Origin: Gibbula magus
Lineage: Eukaryota; Mollusca; Gastropoda; Trochida; Trochidae
DNA length: 64,000 nt
Assembly: GCA_936450465.1 (NCBI GenBank)
Contig: CAKZFU010000070.1
Span: 62,001-126,000, forward strand
Direction: 5' to 3'
Shown: piece by piece, positions 1-8,239 of the stretch
How positions within the stretch are numbered: position 1 is the first letter of the stretch
How the letters are laid out: each line of letters starts with the position of its first letter
The notes under the pieces: generated by a model
Databases searched by the model: none
Told to the model about the DNA's origin: nothing
Seen by the model: only the letters and a program-made list of their open reading frames with translations
Made by a program: the position numbers and the translations under genes

Positions 1-364
1 CCATTTTGTTTCTGGGATCTCCCACCACCTGTTCGTTCGCGTCCAAACCCCATTCCGAAGCCAAATCAATGAGAGATGACTCGATCCCGATGCGGTCCAG
101 ATACACGTGCCAACAGCTGGAGGTCGAAGCACATTGTTTGCGAGGACAGACACTGAACCTGTCGTTTCTATAAACGTATTCTTCTCGTGTTGTCTGTTTT
201 ATCGCTTCTAAAACTGTTTGAACGTCGGTGGTGGAGAGATTGTTTCCGATTAGGATTATTTTTCTCCCTTCGACGTTATTGAATCCAAAGATTTGAATGA
301 AGTCGACGTGTTTTAACTTGTCGACTTCGTCTACCACGACCAGGTCGGGAGTAAGTCCGGAAAG
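1..364 (-). CDS. Terminase ATPase subunit, second exon (incomplete at window start)
   Basis: Minus-strand reading frame that begins directly after a strong 3' splice site (pyrimidine tract then CAG, plus-strand positions 365-377) and runs off the window. The eighth to thirteenth codons encode a hydrophobic beta strand ending VDE, which is the Walker B motif of herpesvirus terminase large subunits. The codon phase is 0 and matches the donor of the exon at 34083-34688. A VIRL-type strand followed by a polar patch comes next, as in UL15-type ATPases. Role known for the family: ATP-driven DNA packaging into capsids in the nucleus. The nuclease domain would lie beyond the window. No ATG-started alternative for this segment is visible. 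Confidence 0.82.
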
Positions 365-380
365 CTGAAAGAAAAACAAA

Positions 381-1901
381 ATGAGTATTTCAACCACAAC
401 TACGACCGAAGTTCGAGACTTATTGTCTCTTGGTAGATCCACTCTGAAAAATAATCAACAGACATTTTGGAACCCTTTCGTGAAAAAAATTAAGAAAATG
501 GCTTGCATGTGTCGAAAAGATCCCACCCCTTTTACCTGTTATAGACCCGTGTATGTGATAAGAGGGAGTTCCGAGATATTGGATTACAATTCGGAGCTGT
601 ACGGGGAAATTCTGGCCTACCAAGACAAATGTGTTCGAGAGAAACGACGCTGTCATCTGGACGTGCACGTGTTTCCCGTTCTGAAACCTTCCTCCCAATT
701 TAATCGGCGAGAGAAAAATGCCATTAAACGTTTCGAAACGTGTCACGGGCAATCATGTGGCACGACTGCGGGAAGGATATTGGCCAAAGGGGTGCCTTTC
801 CTGTACGACGGATATCGGAAGGAATTAAAAGATATCATTTGGGAAATGTTGTCGTGGGATGAAAACACCCGACGGGTGAAAGTGAGACGATACGTGGATG
901 TGAAAGCCTCGGGATTGGCAAACGAGGTGGCGATCCAGGAACACGTGGTGCCGTGCGAGACTTTTAACGATGTGGAAGGTTTCCAAATATGCTTTTTTCC
1001 CTTCGTGCTCGCAGGAGCCGTCGACGAGTCCACTTGCGGGAGGGTGTGGCGAAAAACGGGATTCTCATCTTTTTATCCCATGGCCAACCCGAAGGCGGTC
1101 GTGAGCTCTCCGCCGCCCACCCACACTCAAATTATAACCCACCGATACGGAGGAAAAAACGGGACGACGTGTCTGGGGTGTCACGGGGTTCATTTCTGTC
1201 ACGAGGAAGGCTGTTTTCCACACGGCCATCTGCCCAGCGATCGCGAAGAGTTCGACGTATGTCCCATTATCAGAATGCGAGAAGTGAACGACGACGACGC
1301 TCATTTCTTCGCCCATGATACCACGCTTTGTCGGACCGCGGCAGCCGAAGGGAAAGATGTCAGCCAAGGTGTGCTCGAAGACACGAGAATTTCCCTTGTC
1401 GGGGAGACGATGTCTTTTTCTTCTTCGAAAGGCACGATACGTTCTTACGGGACGTCGGGGGAGCGTGGCAGACGGATGATGCGAAAGGGGGGAGGAGGGG
1501 AAAAAACCCAAACAAGAGACGGTCACGGCAAGGCGATTGACGATTTGATCGCTTACGCCTCGAGCATTAAAGACATAACAGAAAGGGGGGAGTCTTGGAA
1601 GATGTTTTACGAACGGCTTCAAACCCCCCATTTCGGACCTCTTCTAACTGCTTTCGTCGACAGATATTTGAACATGATGCGAACACTCGACAAAGGTCGC
1701 ATCAGGGATCGTTTATACATGACTCACCGTTTGATTCGAACAATATTGGAAAATCTGAAATTTAAAACCAAATGGCACATGGGACTGTTGAACGGTATGC
1801 CGATAGATGCGGATTTGAAAAAGGCGGGCGTGTGCTTCCCTGGCAAAAAAACACGTTCCTATTTCAGATACACTCACTTGGCGGTTTATAAACCTGAATA
1901 A
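381..1901 (+). CDS. Zinc-motif protein of unknown function, 506 aa
   Basis: ATG at 381; the stop overlaps an AATAAA signal. The gene starts 17 bases from the splice site of the terminase exon on the other strand. The central part (about residues 265-305) holds a dense Cys/His cluster (CxxCHGxHxC, then C, H and a further C before an acidic stretch), likely a zinc site. A Ser/Gly/Arg-rich low-complexity region follows (about 345-380), then a helical C-terminus. The pattern H-x-C...C...C faintly recalls the zinc region of beta/gamma-herpesvirus UL92-type late-transcription proteins, but that is a weak resemblance and I do not assign it. No signal peptide or membrane segment. Confidence 0.8.
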   Translation: MSISTTTTTEVRDLLSLGRSTLKNNQQTFWNPFVKKIKKMACMCRKDPTPFTCYRPVYVIRGSSEILDYNSELYGEILAYQDKCVREKRRCHLDVHVFPVLKPSSQFNRREKNAIKRFETCHGQSCGTTAGRILAKGVPFLYDGYRKELKDIIWEMLSWDENTRRVKVRRYVDVKASGLANEVAIQEHVVPCETFNDVEGFQICFFPFVLAGAVDESTCGRVWRKTGFSSFYPMANPKAVVSSPPPTHTQIITHRYGGKNGTTCLGCHGVHFCHEEGCFPHGHLPSDREEFDVCPIIRMREVNDDDAHFFAHDTTLCRTAAAEGKDVSQGVLEDTRISLVGETMSFSSSKGTIRSYGTSGERGRRMMRKGGGGEKTQTRDGHGKAIDDLIAYASSIKDITERGESWKMFYERLQTPHFGPLLTAFVDRYLNMMRTLDKGRIRDRLYMTHRLIRTILENLKFKTKWHMGLLNGMPIDADLKKAGVCFPGKKTRSYFRYTHLAVYKPE

Positions 1902-1964
1902 AAACCCCTCCCCCAATACATAACAAAAACTTGTTGGAATGTTGTTTGTTTTTTTTAATTTATT
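1897..1964. terminator. Convergent polyadenylation signals
   Basis: Plus-strand AATAAA at 1897-1902 overlaps the stop of the gene ending at 1901. The minus-strand AATAAA (TTTATT on plus, 1959-1964) overlaps the last codons of the gene ending at 1955. The two convergent genes therefore share a compact 3' end of about 50 bases. Confidence 0.75.
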
Positions 1965-3076
1965 TCCTTTCTGATCAAAGTGTCGAAGGGCGGTTTGGAG
2001 ACCAATTGTAAAATATAATTTTTCAGTCGATCTCTCCCGTTCCCCCTTCCCGAAGTTTGAAAAAGATTTTCCAGTTCCCTAAAAACACAAGTGAAAAACA
2101 CGCAAAAACTTTCTTTGCGGTCGGAATTTTTACTCGACCAAAAGTTAGAGTCGACAACATCTCGACCCACATTAAAAGTTGAATTGTTCGTCACTGTTTC
2201 GTTGGCAATGGTTCGATCATCGATTGGATCTTGATATCTTTGTCTGATGTGTTTGAACTGATGTTCGTAGTTGCCGTTTCCTGTGCCAAACGTCCATCCC
2301 CTGCGATCTCTGAAATAGTAGTCCTCGACGTATCGGTCATAAAAAATCCCAACGAAATTCTTGAAATCTTTCGTTGGGTGACTGAGTTGAGAGTCGGTCT
2401 TTTTCATCGTTCCGTAAAGCCAGCAATGAAAATGGATAACTTCTCCGTCGAGAATGGGCACTCCCTCGGCCGCCGATGTGTCGCATCCAAAACATCTGGG
2501 GAGGACAAGTTCCATCGGGGAGGGCAGCGACGTCTGTTTCGATCTCGGTCCGAGATCGAAACAGACGGAGTTTATTGGCTTCAACGTGTTTTTGGGAGCC
2601 CCTATCCAGGTTTTGTCAGGACATGACGTTCTCACGTACAGCTCCGGAAAGGCGATTCTCGAGGCATGTTTCTGCTGCTGTTGCCAAGAGGCTTCGGTGT
2701 TGGGAAAATGGTCAAAGGAAAAGTGCTCTGCGAATTCCGTCGCCACGTTTTTGTTTTTCAACGAATGTAAAATGTAGATGAATATGAGGTCGAGAACAGA
2801 CGGTGACGGCTTTGTCTTGCTTCTGTCCACGAAATAAATTGGTATCGTTTCGTCGAACGGCGGACGCCAATCCGACAGATCCACAGGATTCGATGACACC
2901 GTGTATTTCGTGAAATTCGCCGCGACGGGTTTTTGGTAGGTCTTGGTTTCTATAACGGTTCCCCTTTGGGCGGAATGTCGAGTTCTCTTCGTCCCTAATT
3001 TTCCTTTGTGGTCGTACGAATGAACCACTTGCAGCTTAGAAAGGCGAGAGAGTGCTTCTGCGATGGTCTCAGTCAT
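1955..3076 (-). CDS. Unknown protein, 373 aa, contains a perfect DNA palindrome
   Basis: Start chosen at the ATG at 3076, because upstream codons overlap the previous gene and translate a Lys/Arg-rich run from low-complexity DNA. With this start the gene begins 20 bases after the previous minus-strand gene stops (3097). No signal peptide, membrane span or recognised motif. The protein is mixed alpha/beta in composition, with several Cys in the middle (around the palindrome-encoded residues) and a C-terminal part rich in Asn and aromatic residues. It sits in a run of co-oriented minus-strand genes. The polyadenylation signal overlaps the stop. I do not recognise the family. Confidence 0.8.
   Translation of the reverse strand: MTETIAEALSRLSKLQVVHSYDHKGKLGTKRTRHSAQRGTVIETKTYQKPVAANFTKYTVSSNPVDLSDWRPPFDETIPIYFVDRSKTKPSPSVLDLIFIYILHSLKNKNVATEFAEHFSFDHFPNTEASWQQQQKHASRIAFPELYVRTSCPDKTWIGAPKNTLKPINSVCFDLGPRSKQTSLPSPMELVLPRCFGCDTSAAEGVPILDGEVIHFHCWLYGTMKKTDSQLSHPTKDFKNFVGIFYDRYVEDYYFRDRRGWTFGTGNGNYEHQFKHIRQRYQDPIDDRTIANETVTNNSTFNVGRDVVDSNFWSSKNSDRKESFCVFFTCVFRELENLFQTSGRGNGRDRLKNYILQLVSKPPFDTLIRKEIN
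2531..2567. repeat. Perfect 18-bp inverted repeat with one-base loop
   Basis: Positions 2531-2548 and 2550-2567 are exact reverse complements separated by a single T at 2549. The element lies inside the coding sequence ending at 1955 and is translated in frame. Confidence 0.95.
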
Positions 3077-3096
3077 GGCCTTCTTTTTTTTTTTTA

Positions 3097-4191
3097 CTAC
3101 CGAAGAATGAAAATGCGGAACTCCTCCTTTCCTTCTTCTTTTTCCTTCCCTTCTTCCGTCCAAAGCCACAGCAGGTTGGACACTCTCACCACCTCTTGGT
3201 TTCGTTCTTCTTCTTCTTCTTCTTCTGCTGCTTCTTCTTCTTCTTCTTCCGAAAACAATTTGGCTACGTCGAATTTTCGCTTGAAGGTGTTTATCTGCGC
3301 ATCAAGTCCGTCTTTAAAACATTTTCTGGAAGATATTGACGATCGATGATACGTTCCCACCATGAAAAAGAAGTTTTGCTTCAGTCTGTCGATCGCGGCC
3401 GCCGAAGCAGTGGAAGGAATGTTGTCGTCGTTGTCCACGGCGAGTTTGAGACGTTTCCTATTGGGGGTCCCAAAATCATATCTGTCTCCACCGTGCACGG
3501 ACACGTTGTGTAAAATAAAAGAGTCCCTGTGAAGGAAAGAACGTCCGCAACACTGCTTTGCTGCGGACAGAATGATGGGCCCGGTTTCTTGTCCTCCCCC
3601 GTTTCTTAACAGTCGCTCATAGTGGGCCAAGGGGCTTCTTTCTCCGTTCGATAGAATCACATGACCATCGATGAGAAAATCGCAATGTTTTCCGAGTCCT
3701 TGAACTAAGTCTTTCCGAGACGCTTCTCTCGGACTTGGTAGAGGAACTGTGGCGTCTTTGGTGTGCAAAAGGTATAACATCCACCCAAAAGTCGTAAATT
3801 GTTCGTAGTCGGGCCGCATTCGAAACGTCCAGTCCTCCTCGTTGGCGTGACAGTTGAGAAGGAGAGAGGACCACTCCTCGATGGCTTTTGCGGCGTTTCG
3901 AAGGGGGCCGACGGGAGGGATGTATGCCTCGTAAGGTGTTGTGGGAAACAAATGCCACAACGCGCTCAAAAGGGTTGTATTTACCTCCTTCGTCGTCGTC
4001 GAGGAGGGGGGTTGTGCGGCCTCGTAGACGTCGAAGGCGGATAACAGTCCGCCCACACAATATGCTTCGCGTATTTTTTCGATCAGTTGAAAGGAAAGCA
4101 TCAAGCCGACGGGAACTCTCGTCATTAAATGGGAAGGAGGGGTGGTGGTGGTGGAATCGACGAGGAGGTCGCTATTGCAGCGATCCTGCAT
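3097..4191 (-). CDS. Unknown protein with acidic C-terminal tract, 364 aa
   Basis: The frame is open further upstream but that part translates Ser/Thr runs from low-complexity DNA and overlaps the neighbour. I place the start at the ATG at 4191, or possibly 4125. The stop of the upstream gene (4172) then overlaps by about 20 bases. The body is a hydrophobic/aromatic globular region of about 300 residues, followed by a Glu-rich run encoded by a GAA repeat near the C-terminus and a short Lys/Glu tail. No recognised motif. The position among other minus-strand genes of similar size suggests a structural or tegument role, but nothing in the sequence proves it. Confidence 0.72.
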   Translation of the reverse strand: MQDRCNSDLLVDSTTTTPPSHLMTRVPVGLMLSFQLIEKIREAYCVGGLLSAFDVYEAAQPPSSTTTKEVNTTLLSALWHLFPTTPYEAYIPPVGPLRNAAKAIEEWSSLLLNCHANEEDWTFRMRPDYEQFTTFGWMLYLLHTKDATVPLPSPREASRKDLVQGLGKHCDFLIDGHVILSNGERSPLAHYERLLRNGGGQETGPIILSAAKQCCGRSFLHRDSFILHNVSVHGGDRYDFGTPNRKRLKLAVDNDDNIPSTASAAAIDRLKQNFFFMVGTYHRSSISSRKCFKDGLDAQINTFKRKFDVAKLFSEEEEEEAAEEEEEEERNQEVVRVSNLLWLWTEEGKEKEEGKEEFRIFILR

Positions 4192-5320
4192 ACTGGGAAG
4201 GGGGGGGGGGAGGAGGTTTTCTGCCGATGGGGCTTTCGTACAACACTTCGTCGTCGTCGTCGTCGTCATCGCTCTTTTCGTACCCTTCGTTTTTCGATCC
4301 GTGGAGGTCGTGCTTAGGCTCGTTGAGTTCGAACTCGTCGTCATCGATCATGTCGCTGTAAATATCCTCTTCCGCGCGATCTTCTTTGTGGGTCGATAAC
4401 AGAGAGGTGCTGACGGGGGTTCCTTTAAGGTTGATTTTTAATCTCCTGACGCTTCGAGAGGCGTTGCAACACTCGTGGGCGTCGTCGTCGTCGTCTGTGC
4501 CAAACAGCTCGTTGCCACCTCGTTTGGAAAACCGTCTGTATATCGCGCACATCATCGCCACCGCCTGTCCTAAGAGCATCAATATCCAGCCGGCGATAAC
4601 CATGGCGCCGTCCGTGTCGTCTGCCAATCCTATTCCTATCATGCCGTGGTCGTAAAGTGGAGGACAGAGATTGTTTTTTGAAGGATCCCCAAAAAAGCGT
4701 CCAAATCCGGGCACGTCCAATTGGAAACAGTTGTGCGTCACTGCCGTCTCGTATATCGCCACGCCTACGAAAACGAGACCAAGGAGAATGTGTATGAAAA
4801 CGACCACGGATAAAAACGCCAACACCGTTCCATTTCTCACAAACAAATTTTTCCCTCCTCCGGTGAATACCTCCTTGCACGTCTTGAAGGCCATACAGAC
4901 CATCAGAAAGGTGTATATGTCGGACAGGGTCGTAACTATGAAGAGAAACATCATCGGCAAGAAGATCCACCACGGAGAGAATTCTCGAGAGAAACTCAGG
5001 CCCAAACCCAACGAAAGAACCACCAGCGCCATAAGCGAGGTAAAACCCGTCCAAACTTTCATTCGACGCAACCTCTCTTGGTTTCTGTAGTTGGTCAGAA
5101 ACAAATAACCAAAAAGTTTGGTTTTACACGTTTCGCTCAATTCGAGGATGTTGAATGCCGTTTTTGTCACCTCGAAGATATCCGTCGAAGAGGGATCGCA
5201 ACAACGCATGTCCGAAGCGATCTCCTCGACCGACTTGTTAAAATCTATAATGTTACTACGGCAATCCCTTTTTTTTTTCAGATGTTCAAAGTCCTTCGGA
5301 CGCAAGTGTTGTCCAGACAT
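4172..5320 (-). CDS. Four-pass membrane protein, 382 aa
   Basis: Four hydrophobic segments of 20-28 residues are visible: one after the basic RLRRMK motif, a long one containing WWIFLPMMFLF, one starting GTVLAFLSVVVF, and one containing GWILMLLGQAV. Between the third and fourth is a Cys-containing loop. The C-terminal tail of about 120 residues is acidic (Asp runs) and ends with six prolines followed by SQY. An envelope or internal-membrane protein is likely; I do not recognise it as gM. The start is uncertain: ATG at 5320 (used here) overlaps the opposite-strand nuclease gene by about 40 bases, while ATG at 5209 avoids overlap. The frame is also open up to 5638 but that DNA codes better on the plus strand. 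Confidence 0.78.
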   Translation of the reverse strand: MSGQHLRPKDFEHLKKKRDCRSNIIDFNKSVEEIASDMRCCDPSSTDIFEVTKTAFNILELSETCKTKLFGYLFLTNYRNQERLRRMKVWTGFTSLMALVVLSLGLGLSFSREFSPWWIFLPMMFLFIVTTLSDIYTFLMVCMAFKTCKEVFTGGGKNLFVRNGTVLAFLSVVVFIHILLGLVFVGVAIYETAVTHNCFQLDVPGFGRFFGDPSKNNLCPPLYDHGMIGIGLADDTDGAMVIAGWILMLLGQAVAMMCAIYRRFSKRGGNELFGTDDDDDAHECCNASRSVRRLKINLKGTPVSTSLLSTHKEDRAEEDIYSDMIDDDEFELNEPKHDLHGSKNEGYEKSDDDDDDDEVLYESPIGRKPPPPPPSQYAGSLQ

Positions 5321-6232
5321 CGCGAGTTTATCCCCGTTACCTCGATGCGACACTATCGCTCCAACAGCGGACCTTTGAAAGGAGGATGGATCAGTAGCGG
5401 CGTTGAAACAGATGTATTCGGAAATGGAGGGGTGTACTATGCCGGAAAACCTTCCAAGAAGGAATTCCGTCGAACGGGAGCCAACTTTAACAGGGCTAGT
5501 AAAGGAAGAGATATGTTCGTATTTTGGTTGGCGAGGACGTCTCTTAAACGTCTCTTCGAACCCGTTTCCGTTAATTGGCCTACGGCCGGAGAAGAAATTG
5601 CGGTCTTCGAACGTATGACTCGTGTAAAATCCGCTCATGACACCTCAACCATGGTTTGGATGGTTCAAGAAGAAGGACATCGCGGTTCCATGGCCGAACA
5701 TGAGGATATACTTCATCATGAAAGTCTGGTCAAATACGCAGACGAAAACGGCTTCCCCGCGGAACCGATATTCGAGAGAAGGATCGACAGGAGAAACGCC
5801 AGGGGGAATATCGATGCGATATTCGTCAACGAGAACAGTGGCGATGTGTTGGTAGTCGAGGTCAAATCTAATCTCGCACAGTCTCTGAGAGATCATTTCC
5901 TCAACGAGAAAATGCACATTCCCATATGTTACGACAGAAGCGGAAAAGGAGGCGCTCAATACGTTAGAGATACCGAACTCACCTCGGCGGCCTGCCAGGT
6001 GATATCTTACGCTTATCTTTTGAAAGAGGAAATGGAGGATAAAAAACCGGTGGCATTGAAAAACCATAGATTGGCAGGAATTAAAAGACCCGGGGGGTGG
6101 CACGTTGGCGAGAGACAACTTCTGTGGGGAGGAGAGGGGGTGTATTGTTGGGTGGACATGCCTTCGGACAGTATTTGTCAGTCCTTCATCGATACAGCAA
6201 CGGGAGCTCCCGATTTGTTTTGCTGTGAATAA
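5282..6232 (+). CDS. PD-(D/E)XK nuclease, RecB/Cas4-like motif set, 316 aa
   Basis: Residues about 175-195 read as a beta hairpin with an aspartate (IDAIF, D178) followed by VVEVKS (E193, K195), the D...ExK catalytic signature of PD-(D/E)XK nucleases. Residues 239-243 give Q-x-x-x-Y, the extra motif of RecB, Cas4 and lambda-exonuclease-like enzymes. In herpesviruses the equivalent job, processing replicating DNA, is done by the alkaline nuclease; that equation is inference. ATG at 5282 directly follows a polypyrimidine-CAG stretch that could be a splice acceptor. The stop overlaps AATAAA (6229-6234). Alternative starts at 5614 or 5651 would shorten the N-terminus. Confidence 0.75.
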   Translation: MFKVLRTQVLSRHREFIPVTSMRHYRSNSGPLKGGWISSGVETDVFGNGGVYYAGKPSKKEFRRTGANFNRASKGRDMFVFWLARTSLKRLFEPVSVNWPTAGEEIAVFERMTRVKSAHDTSTMVWMVQEEGHRGSMAEHEDILHHESLVKYADENGFPAEPIFERRIDRRNARGNIDAIFVNENSGDVLVVEVKSNLAQSLRDHFLNEKMHIPICYDRSGKGGAQYVRDTELTSAACQVISYAYLLKEEMEDKKPVALKNHRLAGIKRPGGWHVGERQLLWGGEGVYCWVDMPSDSICQSFIDTATGAPDLFCCE

Positions 6233-6279
6233 AAAAAACCCCCACAAAACACGAGATATATAATGTTTTGTTTTTTATT
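6229..6279. terminator. Convergent polyadenylation signals
   Basis: Plus-strand AATAAA at 6229-6234 overlaps the nuclease stop codon. Minus-strand AATAAA (plus TTTATT at 6274-6279) lies eight bases beyond the stop of the glycoprotein ending at 6287. Confidence 0.75.
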
Positions 6280-6286
6280 ATTTTTT

Positions 6287-8239
6287 TCAAGCGAAAGACA
6301 AAGTGAAATACCACATCACGCCCATAACTATACCCGAACACGACGTCAGAAATCCAATGGAGGTCGCGATTCTTATCTTCGTATCTTGGGAAATATCGCT
6401 GGCCTTGGGGTTGGTGGGTCCCAATATTCGTGCAAGTTTTTTTAAAAGGGGTTCTTTTCCCGTCGTTGTAAGCTCCGAAGGGTCTTGCTGCGGAATATAT
6501 GCGAATCCTTTAAGGTCGTTCTCTTGTAGAATATTTAAAATATAACCGATGGCGAAAGCCAACAACGCCACGAAGAACACGGTGAGGCCTGTGGAATAGA
6601 CGAGCATTATAACACTCAAGGCTCTTATGTCGTCCAAAGTCGAATTCAACTCTTTGGGTGTCAATAGATCTCCGAACAGGATAAATATTCCCGTTATGTT
6701 TCTGACGCCTTGGGCGAGAATCTCCGCAGCATCTTTGCGTGATTCGGACCGCACGTCGTCGAAAAGTTTTTTCGTCTTCGCCAAAAGGGTGGCTATTTTG
6801 GTTTCGGGATTGTAGTCGTATCGAGAGATGAAAGGTTCTATCGTAAACCGGGGCCCCGAGGCACAGTGGGTGTCGTTGCAGACAGCAAAATTTTCGGTGT
6901 TGCAGTAATCGACGACCTCTTTCTTCCCTCCGCAGGCCGCATAGCAAGAGATCGGATGGTTCGGATGACGAACCAAAGGGCAGTCTTCGTCGTCGGTAAT
7001 GTTATTGTAATTTACCATAGAGTCGAAATCCACAACTCCCTCGGGATACACGAGGTCGGAATCGACTTTCATAAAGCCGATGGTTGCCCTTCGCAGTACC
7101 CTTTCCAACCGTTCTTCGAATATGTCCACGATGATAGCCAGTCGCCATATCAACATTATGGAGTTCCAGTCCGAAGTCTTCGATGTCTTGTCGAACAGCA
7201 GAGTGTCGATCAAAAACCGAGTCCGGTGTTCTTTAACAAATTTTTTGGCCATTTCCCGAGCCTCGAACACCTGTTTGTCGATGCTTTCTTTCAACTCCGC
7301 CATATATTTCACCACCGACTCGATTGCTTCTTCCTCCGTGTCTCCTTGTGCCAAGAGCTTGCCGTCTTCGGTCTGAATCAGTTCACGTTTCCGTCTCTGG
7401 GATATTTCCACCTCGCAAGAAAGCGTTTCTGCGTCTTTCACCCCACCTTTAAACCCGGCGGAAGGAAAGAGGCAGGTTTTTTCAGCCGTCTTGCAATAGC
7501 CGTTTTCCTCCTGTAGTCTAGGAGGGAAACTTTTATATTCGAAAAGGAGGTTTTGTTGCATGCGAGAGTAAGTGTGATTGCTCCTGGATATATTCGTCAG
7601 CTTGATTTCATGATAATATTTTGTGGCAAAGAAAGCGTTGTCCGTCAACAACACGGCGGTGTATATGGCCCCCCCCAAGGTGGTCAAAGAGTCTAATCCG
7701 ACCATCAGTTTGAAATTTTTTACAGATTTAGGATTCGCTTGGCTCCTTGCCTGAACGTTGTACATGAGAGCCCGAGAAATTTTTCCCGCTCCACTCAGAA
7801 CGGTGCCCCAAAACCGGTCCGTTCCGTCGACGTAGCACGCGGCGCCGGCATGGTAATCGTCACTAAAATGTATTAGAATTCCGAATCGTCGGTTTCCGTC
7901 ACGGTTGTAAAGTCTGGGTACCATTTGCGCCCTGTCATCTATGGGCGAAGAACCGGCGTTGGGCAATAAATGGAGAGAGTCGAATTCATCGTCTCCGAAC
8001 GGCTTTCCTTTCCAGATCAACATATCCAAATAAGTCCCTCCGTTGTCGATGCGAGAAAAAAGGGGAGTCGATCCCAAAGAAACACGTGTCACATAACATT
8101 CTTCAAAATATTTTATGGGCAGTTCTCGACACTTCATCGTTGCGGGAAACTGAGCCTTCACGGGGAAGAAGAAGAAGAAGAGAGAGACGAAGAGGAGGAA
8201 AACGACGGAGGAAGAGGACGTTTTCGACTTCTCAAACAT
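6287..8239 (-). CDS. Furin-site membrane glycoprotein, 650 aa
   Basis: An N-terminal signal peptide (hydrophobic LLFVSLFFFFF followed by VKAQ) leads into an ectodomain with several N-x-S/T sites. A multibasic RRKR ends at residue 285, a typical furin-type cleavage site. It is followed by a long amphipathic helical stretch. A Cys-rich part follows (about 425-470). Two hydrophobic segments close the protein: one near residues 560-590 and one in the last 30 residues. This order (signal, basic cleavage site, helical region, cysteines, two C-terminal spans) is shared with the glycoproteins at 41633 and 43623, suggesting one envelope family. The first 82 bases overlap the end of the upstream gene. 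ATG at 8239. A class I fusion-like design is possible but unproven. Confidence 0.83.
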   Translation of the reverse strand: MFEKSKTSSSSVVFLLFVSLFFFFFPVKAQFPATMKCRELPIKYFEECYVTRVSLGSTPLFSRIDNGGTYLDMLIWKGKPFGDDEFDSLHLLPNAGSSPIDDRAQMVPRLYNRDGNRRFGILIHFSDDYHAGAACYVDGTDRFWGTVLSGAGKISRALMYNVQARSQANPKSVKNFKLMVGLDSLTTLGGAIYTAVLLTDNAFFATKYYHEIKLTNISRSNHTYSRMQQNLLFEYKSFPPRLQEENGYCKTAEKTCLFPSAGFKGGVKDAETLSCEVEISQRRKRELIQTEDGKLLAQGDTEEEAIESVVKYMAELKESIDKQVFEAREMAKKFVKEHRTRFLIDTLLFDKTSKTSDWNSIMLIWRLAIIVDIFEERLERVLRRATIGFMKVDSDLVYPEGVVDFDSMVNYNNITDDEDCPLVRHPNHPISCYAACGGKKEVVDYCNTENFAVCNDTHCASGPRFTIEPFISRYDYNPETKIATLLAKTKKLFDDVRSESRKDAAEILAQGVRNITGIFILFGDLLTPKELNSTLDDIRALSVIMLVYSTGLTVFFVALLAFAIGYILNILQENDLKGFAYIPQQDPSELTTTGKEPLLKKLARILGPTNPKASDISQDTKIRIATSIGFLTSCSGIVMGVMWYFTLSFA

